From: Fragilariopsis cylindrus CCMP1102
Taxonomy: Eukaryota; Bacillariophyta; Bacillariophyceae; Bacillariales; Bacillariaceae
Direction of reading: 5' to 3'
Length of the DNA stretch: 64,000 nt
NCBI GenBank assembly: GCA_900095095.1
Contig: FMBT01000456.1
Coordinates: 1 to 64,000, forward strand
Part shown: positions 10,674 through 20,800 of the stretch, piece by piece
Numbering within the stretch: the stretch's first letter is position 1
Layout: the number at the start of each line of letters is the position of its first letter
Position numbers and translations under genes: made by a program
The notes under the pieces: model-generated
Seen by the model: the letters and a program-made list of their open reading frames with translations, nothing else
Database searches by the model: none
What the model was told of the DNA's origin: nothing

Positions 10674-11889
10674 ATGTCTTCCTCTACCACTACTCCAAGC
10701 AATATTCATGAAAAAATCCAGGCGATTATCGGTACCGATGCTGGTGATCGTGGAATGAAAAGTTTGATCGTTCCTGGTGATCTTGAAAAAGCAGCAGAAA
10801 CTCTCGGAAGGTTACGTCCACCATCCAATGTTTTGGTATTATCAGGATTTCCGTGTTGTGTGAATGAAAGTCCGCCTACAGAAACTGATGGACCACCCGG
10901 TACATTTGCAATTGCCAGAGCTGCTGCTGCTTTTGGTCACATTGTGACTGTTGTAACTGATGATTGTAATAAGGGTAAGCAAAGTAGCTCAGACGACTTC
11001 ATATGACGATATTGATCTACGGTACAATAAATATCAACTGACGATCGATGAAGGATTAAGCAATAGCGATTATCCAGAAGAAAGAAATTTGACGTCGTAC
11101 CGTAGAAGATTTCCATCATGGCAAATACATCAAGATCTATTTTTTTATTCTTGTGCTCAACCTTTTCCTACCTTTTTTTGTTTGTTTTTGAAACATTCGT
11201 ATCGATACCGTAGCTGTCTTTGCGGCTGCCTTAAATGGGCTTTCGTTACCAGAAAATTGCGGAAAAATTTCAGTGGAGACTTTTCCTTCGACTTTTGAAA
11301 TCTGCGACGAGGAACGATTTAGAAAATTTGCAAAATATGCGATTTATTAATATCATGTGAAAGAGCTGGACCAGGTCGAGATGGGAAATGCTATACGATG
11401 AGAGAGATCGATATGAACGAAAAAGGACTGATTGCACCTCTTCATCGGTTTGTCGAAGAAGTTGATTGTAAAATGATATCAATTGGAGATGGTGGAAATG
11501 AGCTTGGTATGGGTAAGGTTATTGACAAAATTATTAACAATCCAAAAATCTCAAATGGACAAAAAATAGGATGTGTCGTTCCTGCTGATTTTCTTATCGC
11601 AGCAAGTGTCTCTAATTGGGGAGGGTACGCTCTAGCAGCTGCATCAGCAATGGTCCATGTGGATGAATTGAATAATAATGAAACTGACTCAGTACCAAAA
11701 TGGGTTGATAGATGTTTACCCACAAATGAAGACGAAATAGCATTGCTAGATCGATGTGTCGCTGTAGGATGTAGAGATGGAGTTAGTGGAAAGATGGAAA
11801 GTACGGTTGATGGTATGCCTTTAGAAACTAGCTTACAGTGTCTACAGGATATTCGCAAGGCTGTCCTCTCAAATACAACTCACGATTGA
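10674..11889 (+). CDS. D-glutamate cyclase-like protein (DUF4392 domain)
   Basis: Exon 1 (10674-10974) encodes SLIVPGDLEKAAETLGRL, LVLSGFPC and a conserved TDGPPG loop followed by GHIVTVVTDDCNK. A 239-nt intron (GTAAGC..GTAG) leads to exon 2 (11214-11889) beginning AVFAAALNGLSLP. Exon 2 then has the family block CERAGPGRDGKCYTMR, IAPLHRF and ISIGDGGNELGMG. This matches the DUF4392/D-glutamate cyclase C-terminal family, whose human member (DGLUCY) converts D-glutamate to 5-oxo-D-proline in mitochondria. No clear targeting peptide is present. The frame changes once within exon 2: adding one A to the run at 11332-11335 makes RKFAK-ICDLLISCERAG continuous. I regard the gene as intact in life and the base as probably missing from the consensus. 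Confidence 0.8.
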
Positions 11890-12176
11890 CAAAGGTGATG
11901 ACGACTGCTGTTACTAGGCTGTATATATTATCTGATTAGATTTGATTATTCGAAATGACAACTTTCATCACTTTTACGATGATACCATGTAGATAATAAG
12001 TGTGAGAGTGCTCTGCACTTGTATCTAGCTATCACATAATTTTTATTCAATTGGCTACCGGTGGCATTTTATGTCCTCGTATATATTTGTATGATTTATT
12101 TGAAATTCAAAAAATTCAAGATCTAACTGCCGAAGTTTTTTCAAATCAATGGTTGGCAAGTTTAATATTTCTAAAA

Positions 12177-12963
12177 TTAGAAATGCTGGCTTCTTTGCGT
12201 ATGGATTAGATGTGACTTATAAGCGTGAAGAAATACCGTATCCTCGCTCGGAATGGCTTCCCATCTAGCGCTTAGATCTTTGTGGAGCAAAAGCGTTGTA
12301 TTGCAATCTGCGTCCAAGAGAACAGCGGCCGTGCCTTAGCTGTACAGTTGTAAAATCTAATCAGTGTATCGGCCGTAGAAACCATGGCGTTATAATGACT
12401 AAAGTACGATTCTTTTGCGTTGTCATCGATACCAAAAGATATGATATGAAGTCGAGATAGCGACGTACGGATTTGCGCTTCTGTCTTATCACTAATGAAC
12501 CTTTTCAGGAAAGTTTGATCCATTGAATGTGGGCCAAGAATAGTTTAAATCTGGGGGCTACGACCATGTTTTGGATCGGTATAACGACAAAGCTGGACGA
12601 TGACATACTTATCTGTGAGATAAGGAATACTCAAATAAACAGCCGAGTTTACTTGTGCGTTTTCAAGCAAGAACAAAGAAAACAATAAATGGACTGCGAT
12701 CGTGGACTTCGGATATCGAGATCTTTTTCCGAATCCACGCCACTATCTGTCTCTTGTCAACGAAGTGATGTGTTAAGAAATATTGGATAAGCCTCCGCAG
12801 CAATAAGGCTTTAGTAAAAGGATTCGAGTTTCCATCAAAGATGAATTGTCGGATAGTATAACAAGCCATCTCCAGTAACGGATGTAGAGTCGAACTCTTC
12901 AATTTCAAAAGTAAGATCGACATCAAGCTCCCTCCGAGTAGGTAAAAGGGTGTCGTCGTCCAT
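12177..12963 (-). CDS. Hypothetical protein with several frame breaks
   Basis: A coherent but unrecognised protein can be followed on the minus strand from the ATG at 12963 (MDDDTLLPTRRELDVDLTF) to a stop at 12177. Coherent pieces include NPFTKALLLRRLIQYFLTHH, VNSAVYLSIPYLTDKYVIVQ, MDQTFLKRFISDKTEAQIRT and GTAAVLLDADCNTTLLLHKD. They lie in different frames, requiring at least three single-base changes, one of them a missing A in the AA at 12336-12337. It could be a real gene of about 255 residues in poorly resolved sequence or a young pseudogene. No domain was recognised and no introns are needed. Confidence 0.4.
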
Positions 12964-13337
12964 GGTAGTAAAAATATGTTGTTGTTGTACTGTATGTTGT
13001 ATGTTGTATGTTGTATCATTTTCAGGTTTTTGTATGTGACAAAGTACTCGTGATTGATTTGATCACGGACTTCGAAGAAGCCCTTTATTATCGAATCAAA
13101 ATCGTCCGTAGATATCTCGTGACATCTCTTCTAGCGATAACTATTGCTCCAGGTTAATATACAAGCAACGGCTAATAATATAAGCCAATCAATCAATAAC
13201 TACACGTGTATCGTATCTACTACTGCTGTTACTAACGTCACACGCATCATGTAAATCTTAAACTCATGAAAATCACAACTCTCCTTTTTCTTCTTCTTCG
13301 TATAGCCTTAAAGCTTTCCTAAAGAAGTACAGTAACA
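12964..13337. promoter_or_regulatory. Divergent intergenic region
   Basis: 374 bp between the unknown minus-strand gene and the J-domain gene. It has a TGTTGTATG-type short repeat at 12978-13016 and no gene. Confidence 0.4.
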
Positions 13338-14334
13338 ATGAAGATGATTTCGAGGCAAACACAGCAGATGCAGCTGTTATCCCTTATCTTGTTGGTGATC
13401 GTAGAGTTCACTTTTGCATTTCAAATAACAAGGTATTCTCTGACAACGCCCTTGTCGTCGTCGTCGCCAGTAATAAGGTCTTCATCGAGAATTAATATGG
13501 CTAGTAAAAGCGAAGCAATAGAAGAACCACATTTTCTTCTAGAAGAGTTTTCAACATCAACAGGTGAAATTATGTACGTGAACTAGAACTATACATACGT
13601 TTGTATTGTACATTGTACTCGTGCTGATGATTTATATAATAAATAATACCTGCTCGTGCTCACTCTTGTTTCTCCTGTGTTTCATTTCATTATTGATTGA
13701 TTGATTCGATTTATTCTTATTAATTTATAGAAATCCATATCAAGTACTCAAAGTTCCAAGAGATGCCGAAAAGAAGGAGATCAAGGATGCATACAGGAAA
13801 CTCTCTAAACGGTATCACCCTGACGGAGTAAGGTTTCGTGAAGTACTGCCAGGAAAATGGTGAGTGCAATTTTTTGTTGGGCGAAATGGACAAATTGTGC
13901 GCATGCATGTATGTCTGTCTCTGTAGATGTATGTCTCTATATTGAGCTAGTAATATAAAGAAAGAAAAGATATTTTCGAAAGTAGTTCGTTTTCGTTGGT
14001 GTTCATTGTCCTCTATCATGGGATTCTCATCATTTTTGTTTTTGGTTCGTTTTAATTTGGTTCCAATAACAGTGATAATCACGATGATGTTCGAGATGAG
14101 TGGGAGCGAATACTACTATCATATGAAATTTTGTCTGATAAGAGAAGTAGGCAGCGGTATAATAGACACGAATTTGTAGCTGATCCAGGAGCTGCAATGC
14201 AACGAGCAGCTATGGGAGCTGCAACAAGCGGCGTTACTAATATAGGGAAGGGTATTTTTAGTATGGGAGCTTCAGCTTTGAATCTTATTATTGGTGATGA
14301 TCAACAGAGCAAAGATAAAGATAATGTCAAATAG
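13338..14334 (+). CDS. J-domain (DnaJ-like) protein with N-terminal signal sequence
   Basis: Three exons: 13338-13573, 13731-13859 and 14073-14334 (introns GTACGT..TAG and GTGAGT..CAG), total 208 residues. The start gives a hydrophobic signal segment ([16 protein letters not shown], residues 14-29) followed by a Ser/Thr-rich stretch, as in diatom plastid or ER precursors. Exon 2 carries the J-domain core: [27 protein letters not shown] and the invariant HPD. Exon 3 supplies helix IV ([20 protein letters not shown]). J-domains stimulate Hsp70 ATPase through HPD. There is no Gly/Phe or zinc region, so it is type III. A small-residue C-terminal segment ([20 protein letters not shown]) may be membrane-interacting. 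The destination is probably plastid or endomembrane, by inference only. Confidence 0.88.
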
Positions 14335-14755
14335 TATATTGATTGTACCACCTATCTGTAAAAATGTTTCATTAATATTCGATTTTGTTCCCTTGTTTTA
14401 TCTCTATAGTAGCACACATTCCATTGTCAATCATTTTCTCAAAGACATAGTTGTTTATTAATGGAACATCATGATATGCATCCTATTTTATCAATAGTTA
14501 TTGTTCTAAGAACATAACTGCGTCACTTGTACTCTACAACTGAATTAAAGCCCATGTCTACTCAACCCATATACCCACACTACTCCAACACTCGAAAAGC
14601 CCAACAATAATTGCACTCATTCAAATGGACATGATGTAACACAAAATGGAACGGATAACTCACTTGGGTAACCAAAACATGCAAATCTAGAAGTAAGGGA
14701 GGAAAGTAATGACCGTTGGGATCTAGTAGTCCAATGTGCAAAGTACTAGATATAT

Positions 14756-14792
<37 letters not shown>

Positions 14793-15108
14793 GACTAATA
14801 CAGTCTATGTTATTAAATGAAGTACAGTACCTGAATGAATGAATCAATCAATGAATGAATCCATCATTGAACTCACACGTCTGTACGTCGGTCCTCGTGA
14901 AAAATGTACAGTTATTTGTGAATGATATGAGTTTCAGTTTAAAGTTGGGTTGTATGTGATGTTTTTAGAAGAAAATGTGATGTTTGTTTGTGTTTTGTGA
15001 TTTTTGTAGTGCATTTCCTATCGAGAATCAAACAATGATTTCATTGTACCATAGAAGAACATTCCTTCTTGCTTCGTTGATACTGTAATTGATATACGCA
15101 CAACAGGC
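14335..15108. other. Intergenic with AT and GAAT microsatellites
   Basis: 774 bp between two plus-strand genes. It contains a (TA)n tract at about 14750-14790 and a GAAT/CAAT-type repeat at 14831-14870. No gene is recognised. Confidence 0.55.
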
Positions 15109-16673
15109 GTGATAAACAGAAAGAGCACTTGTTCTTATCGTTTTCTTTCGTCCTTGTTTTATACCAAGATGATGACGGGGATCTTCCTACTCTTGTGGGG
15201 CAGCTCTACTAGAAGCAGTAGAATAGCAGCTATTGGAGTCACCACAGTTCATGGCTTTACGTCTCCCGCTGCCAGTATATCGTCACGTATGTCAAGACTT
15301 CGTCATGTGAATACCAATTCAATCATGCGCGCATTTACCACAAACGGCAACAATTCTACATCAACAGTCGATGTCGATTCTTCTACCTCCGCTGACATAA
15401 CCAAGAATGCTAAAAGAATCGAGAAACGAAAGCAAAAGGACAAGAGGCAGGCTAGTGCGGCAAAACGTAGTAAATTTATTGGACTAGCGAAGGCGGTTGA
15501 TCGAGGCTCCTTTCCAACGTATCAGCCCGGAGGATCTAGTGGTGACATATTTGTTGCTAAATCAGGTCTACCGGTCGATATTTCTTCAACTGGAGGAGGT
15601 AACTTTTTACAGTTCTAGGAATTGAAAGTTCGTGCGATGATACAGGTGCGGCTGTGGTACGCTCAGATGGGGTTATCCTTGGTGAATCCCTTGCCTCTCA
15701 AGCTCATATCCATGAAGAATGGGGAGGAATAGTTCCAGGTCTTGCCAAAACAGCTCACGAAGAAAATATAGACAGGGTCGTAAACGATGCCCTACAGCAA
15801 GCTCAAATAACGTTGGAAGAAATCGATGCAATTGGTGTGACGGTGGGTCCTGGTCTTGAGATTTGTCTTAGAGTTGGATGTGAAAAAGCTATACAGCTAG
15901 CAACAGAATATGATAAACCATTTGTTGGTATTCATCACCTCGAGGCACATATTCTTATGGCTCGAATAGAAAATCCGGAGCTACTTCAATTCCCTTTCCT
16001 AGCACTTTTAACTTCTGGTGGTCACTGCCAATTACTTAAATGTCTAGGTATCGGTCGGTATGAAATTATTGGAGGAACTTTAGACGATTCGCTTGGGGAA
16101 TGTTATGACAAGACAGCACGTCTATTGGGTCTACCTGTGGGTGGAGGCGGTGGTCCAGCTTTGGAGGCTCTAGCGAAAGAGGGCAATGCAACATCAATAC
16201 CTCTAACTATTCCATTGCATAGAAGGCATGATTGCGATTTCAGTTATGCTGGACTGAAAACAAATATACGGAGAGCAGCAGAAGGTCTAGCAATTGATAG
16301 AAATGTTACATCTGTCTTGGATCTTTCTCGGAAAGATAAAGCTGATCTAGCAGCTTCGTTCCAAAATACCGCAATCATCCACCTGGAGCAGCGCCTAGAA
16401 CGAGCGATAAAAATGATGGAAAAGGAAGATATAAGTAGTCTAGCTGTTGTGGGAGGAGTGGCGGCAAACCAAGAACTTAGGAGTCGATTAAACGCTGTAT
16501 GCGAACATAGAAATTGGAACATGGTAGTACCTCCGGCTAGATTGTGCACCGATCAAGGAGCTATGGCATCGTGGGCAGCAATAGAAAGATTAAAGATAGG
16601 GAGTTCTGACGACCCGTCGAATCAAACCGTGTATGCAAGATATCCGTTTTCGTCTTATCCGAATATCTCTTAA
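15109..16673 (+). CDS. tRNA N6-adenosine threonylcarbamoyltransferase, organellar TsaD/Qri7/OSGEPL1 type
   Basis: Transfers the threonylcarbamoyl group to A37 of ANN-decoding tRNAs (t6A). The N-terminal 120 residues are an organelle presequence: a hydrophobic segment MTGIFLLLWG, then VHGF-TSP resembling the diatom plastid cleavage motif, then Ser/Lys-rich sequence. The catalytic domain follows: VLGIESSCDDTG, GITVGPGLEICLRVG-type core, metal-binding HHLEAHI with two His, LDDSLGECYDKTARLLGLP, the Gly-rich VGGGGGP loop, DFSYAGLKTN and VVGGVAANQELR. The frame changes between FVAKSGLP..GGGNF and TVLGIESS at 15599-15612. Either one T is missing from the T5 run at 15604-15608, or a 14-nt (or 47- or 71-nt) phase-1 intron ends at 15612. 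Organellar rather than cytosolic by its presequence; plastid versus mitochondrion is unresolved. Confidence 0.9.
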
Positions 16674-16768
16674 TATAGTTCAAAAGTATGTACATATATA
16701 TAATATAATATAATATAATGTAACAGCAAGTACGGTGTAGTAATAAGTTGTCGTTTCAAATTGTAGGA

Positions 16769-17104
16769 CTATTTGTTAGCGTAGGCTTTTTTTTTCCTCG
16801 TAATTTTAGACTTATGCATTAACGCCCGAAGAGCGCTCTCAACTATATTTACTTCATTAGCTAAACTTGATTCCCTCAAAGCGCGTTCTGCAACTTCCTC
16901 TGTAACTTCCAGTTCTGAAACTATCAAATCGACATCTTCTTTTGAGACAGTTATAGCTGCGAGAGCGGCTGATTCATGATCTGTTTCTCCGTTAGAGGTT
17001 GAAAGGGCACTAATCGCATTTGCCGCTGCAGACTCATCGATTTCGTCGTCTTTCACCACATCTGTAACACTGTCAAGCTGTTTTGCCTCTGCTTCTGCAT
17101 CCAT
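16769..17104 (-). CDS. HYPK-like UBA protein, probable NatA cofactor
   Basis: Intronless, 111 residues. The last 50 residues match the HYPK/NAC-type UBA domain: TVSKEDVDLIVSELEVTEEV, then AERALRES and IVESALRALM, then a short basic tail (KITRKKKAYANK). The first 60 residues are acidic and Ala/Ser-rich. HYPK binds the NatA N-terminal acetyltransferase at the ribosome and has chaperone activity. The NACalpha UBA is the main alternative, but the NAC beta-barrel domain is absent. Convergent with TsaD, with only about 95 bp between stops. Confidence 0.75.
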   Translation of the reverse strand: MDAEAEAKQLDSVTDVVKDDEIDESAAANAISALSTSNGETDHESAALAAITVSKEDVDLIVSELEVTEEVAERALRESSLANEVNIVESALRALMHKSKITRKKKAYANK

Positions 17105-17809
17105 CTTTCTTATTTCGTTGTATATCGAGTAGTAGGTTAGTGATAGGAAGTTGGGTTCTAATATTTCTCGCTTTTTCTAGTCGGTAGGCACGGGGAACAG
17201 CAATTACTTGTTGTATGCAATGGAATTTGTCCTCGTCGTCAATAGTCAATTTTAGTGTTTGGTTTTTTGTGTTGGTTTGTTGTTTGGTGAGTTATGATTG
17301 AGGGCAAGAAAGGACTAAATAAGCCCTCGAATATTTTGGTAGCAGTAATAGTGGCTGGAAACTTATCGTTTTATATTTAGTTTGGATCTATTCTTTAAGG
17401 TTCTAAACTTTAATTTAGATCACTGATTTACTATGCGATATATATGGATATGGATTTATTAATCTAGCTAATTTCTTTGTAGATATGTATAGCTTAACGA
17501 TAATTTATTAATTAATTATTCTGCTTCAATTCTGTTTGCTTACGTTACTGTATTATTTGTTGATGAACCGATTGCCACCTCTCTAAATTTTTTTCCTATT
17601 ACTATTTTTGTCTTTTGTGACATACTAGACGTTGTTGCCGTCTTAGCACAATCTACTCAAGTACTATATAACGAGTAGTCGAATGAAAAGATCCTGACAA
17701 ATGTATATTTAATTTATTTTCTTTATTTCTTAATATTTAGAATGCTAGATTTTCTATTTTTTATCTTCAAATGATTTCTTTTTCTTTTCTCTGTTTAGGA
17801 TTTCATTTT
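17105..17809. other. Intergenic, AT-rich, no gene recognised
   Basis: 705 bp between the HYPK-like start and the 3' end of the giant gene, both on the minus strand. T-rich stretches near 17700-17800 fit a 3' UTR of the giant gene. No coding signal. Confidence 0.5.
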
Positions 17810-20800
17810 TTACCCCTTCGGATTTACATAGCCACCTCCTGCTGGAGTAACATTTTTCGAATTTGTATCACTGTATTCCTTGAGAAAAAAGCGTGAACTT
17901 TTTAAATCAAATCCTTTTTCTCGTGGTGGATCACTACCACTAACGAAACCGATCAAATTCAAAGTATTGAAAACCCATATGCTACCTTGCCGTCCCCCTG
18001 AACCACTGTCATCCCAGATCTTTGCCAGATAACCACTAGGTTTGCACCAGTCTCGCGGAACGCAACGCATACAAGTTACATCTGGCTGTTTGTCTGTTTT
18101 ACTCCCAACGAAACCAACGGCAACAAACTCGTCACCAGGAGGCACGGGCTCCCAGGCATAAAATGGATTACTACCATGTGTTACACTCCAAGCTAGACGA
18201 AAACGTGCTGGATATGGCATGTATTTATCCATAACATGAGGTAACCAGCTACTACCTCCAACCCAACTACCAGTGGTGTCAGTTACCTCAATACACAGTC
18301 TATCCTTACCATCACGATTTGGATTGTCATACCCAGAACCCGCAAAGTGTCCAAGCGAAAAAGAATCTTTATTTTGACGGAATGCACCACTTTGAATAAC
18401 AGGCTCCCATATACTGATTTTCTGCCGTGACATACTGCCTTGGCTGTTCCATATCATATTGAACTTGGTGATTTTCTTGACCTTAACTTTCACTGCTGCA
18501 AGAACTGGAGGAGGAATATTAACAATCTTCTTCTCTTTGTCATTCGATGGCATCGGTGGCAACGGCATACCATTATTGAAGGCTGCAGCATTGGTAGACA
18601 TTGTACCGTCGTCTTCAAAGCCTACGGCTGCTTTGAACTCGTCAAGATTAATAAATCCGTCACGATCTTTATCAAGCTCCTTCATAAATCCAAGAAGAAG
18701 AACTTGGTCTAGCGGCAATCCGAGCCATGTTAGTCCGAGTTTAAGATCTTCATAGTTCAACAAGCCATCACGATCACGATCAATTGCATTAAAGCAGTCT
18801 CTCGGATACATTCCTCTTGCTTTCAACATAGCTGTAATTCTTCCTGCAGCTATTTTGTAGTTCAGCATATGATGCTCATCAGCAGTAATGAAGACCTTTG
18901 ATAAAGCAGAGGTGGAAGGATCCTTTTGTTTTCGGCGACGGTTACTTCGAATTTCGACAAAGTAATTATAACGCATCTCCAGATCGTTATCTTGAATCGC
19001 TCGAAGAAGTAGACTGACCTCGCGAGGCTGATAATTGAGAGAACTGTCCATAAATCGAAAACAGGCCTTGGCCGTGGAATCTTGGAAACTCTTGGCTTGA
19101 TTGTAACCAAAGGTTGAATCCAGAAGAGTTCTGTCCGTCCTCAAGGCTACAGCACAATCCTTTCCAGGAATCAATGGCATAGCGCTCTGTTGGTGCATCA
19201 CGGCACGCATACATTCAGCCTCAAACAACGATAGTGCAACATAGTATCGACCTGACTGGATACGATGATACAGTCGTTGTTCAAGTAGTCTTTTTAAATC
19301 TTCAAAAGTGACTGGTCGATTTGCAAATTCTGGCATTTGCTGGAAAAACTTATCCCCCTCTTCGCCATCGACATCGACATCAACTGCTTTCAAAACTTCT
19401 TTCAGTTCAGCAAAGGAAATTGTTCCTGAACTATTATTATCAGCGCTGGAGAACGCCCTCTTCAGCATCTTCTCCTGGGTTTTAGATAGAGCCTTGCCTG
19501 ATGCAGCAACTTCTTGCGTAGATCCCTGGAAGGAATAAAATCCATTGTCACAATAATATTTTTCAGACGACGATGTGTCTTACTGTTCCAAGCCTTGTCA
19601 TAATAGTTCTTCGAAAGGTACAAGTAATCCGGAAATTTCATTGAAACACCCTTCGAAAAAAGATAGTTCTTCACCGAAAATTCACTTGCTGGGTAGAAGT
19701 AACTTTGCCACGATTTGATATCTTTTCCGTCCTTCTTCAATTTCCATTTTCCGTGATCATCTGAAAAGGGTAGGGAAAGTGATTCAACCTGCCAAGGATC
19801 GGGATTCTCTCCATCACGAGAATATTTTTTCTTTTTTGGATACTCTTCTACGACTTCCTCCTCTTCTTCCTCCTCCTCTTCTTCTTCTTCCTCTTCTTCT
19901 TCCTCCTCCTTAAAATTGAGAAAAAAACAGAAAACGTAAGATACACACACATTCACATTCATATTTTTCGATTTCCGATGACGTACATGTAAATAAACAA
20001 GATACAATACAGTCCAGCTAAAATACAAAATACGTACCTGCTCTTTGAGAACTTCTTCTTCTGATACTTGCTCTTTACCCAAATTTGCATCTTGGTCCTC
20101 GTCTCCGACTTCCTCAATTATGGGACCTGCAGATCGATTTTTGTTAAGTCCTTCTGAATTTACTAACACCATCAATATTTTGTCAACCACAGCCTTGTCA
20201 TAATCATTCACAATAAAATCCTTTCTTTGGATCACGCTGTTGCGCAATTGGTCTGACAGAGGCACAGTTAAAGGTATACTATTCTGCACAGTGAAGTCTA
20301 GACGTTCTGTGAGAATGTCAATTGATTTCTGTAGTTTATCAATGCCAACTAATTTCAGTCTTGTAGAAGACCCTCCGGAATTGGGCAATACAAGGGTCTT
20401 GATTGCTTCCAAATCATCTTCAAAAAGGCTTTTTGATCCCTTCAGCCATGCTTCGAAACCTGATGTTGCGGCATCTTTTTGAGCCCCCGCAGATGACTTT
20501 GTACTGGCAGTTGCAAATTCTTTCATTCGCGTTGAAAAGGCAAGCTGAGTCAATTCTCGATAATTGGCTGTGAGAGTCTTGTACGCTCGTTTCCTGGTAA
20601 CGTTATCGATACTCTGCTGACAAAGCATTTTAAACTGCATGTTCTCACTCTTCATTCCGTTTACCGTAAGCCATGCCGAAACATTTACCAAGAGTTGTCG
20701 TCCACTCCCGGCAGCCTGGATTGAAGGAGCGGCTGAAAGAGGGTTTGCTAAACTTAGAAGGTCCGAAGCATAACCACCAGAAAGAGGTGGTGTTGTTTGT

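Noticed and set aside
12090-12266. Plus-strand coding stretches (QDLTAEVFSNQWLASL, NAGFFAYGLDVTYK)
   Set aside because: They read plausibly but lie in two frames without a start or splice sites and partly overlap the stronger minus-strand protein.
19507-19560. 26-nt intron joining exons 7 and 8 of the giant gene
   Set aside because: A normal 86-nt intron (19498-19583, GTAAGA..CATCAG) joins the same exons in frame, so no ultra-short intron is needed.
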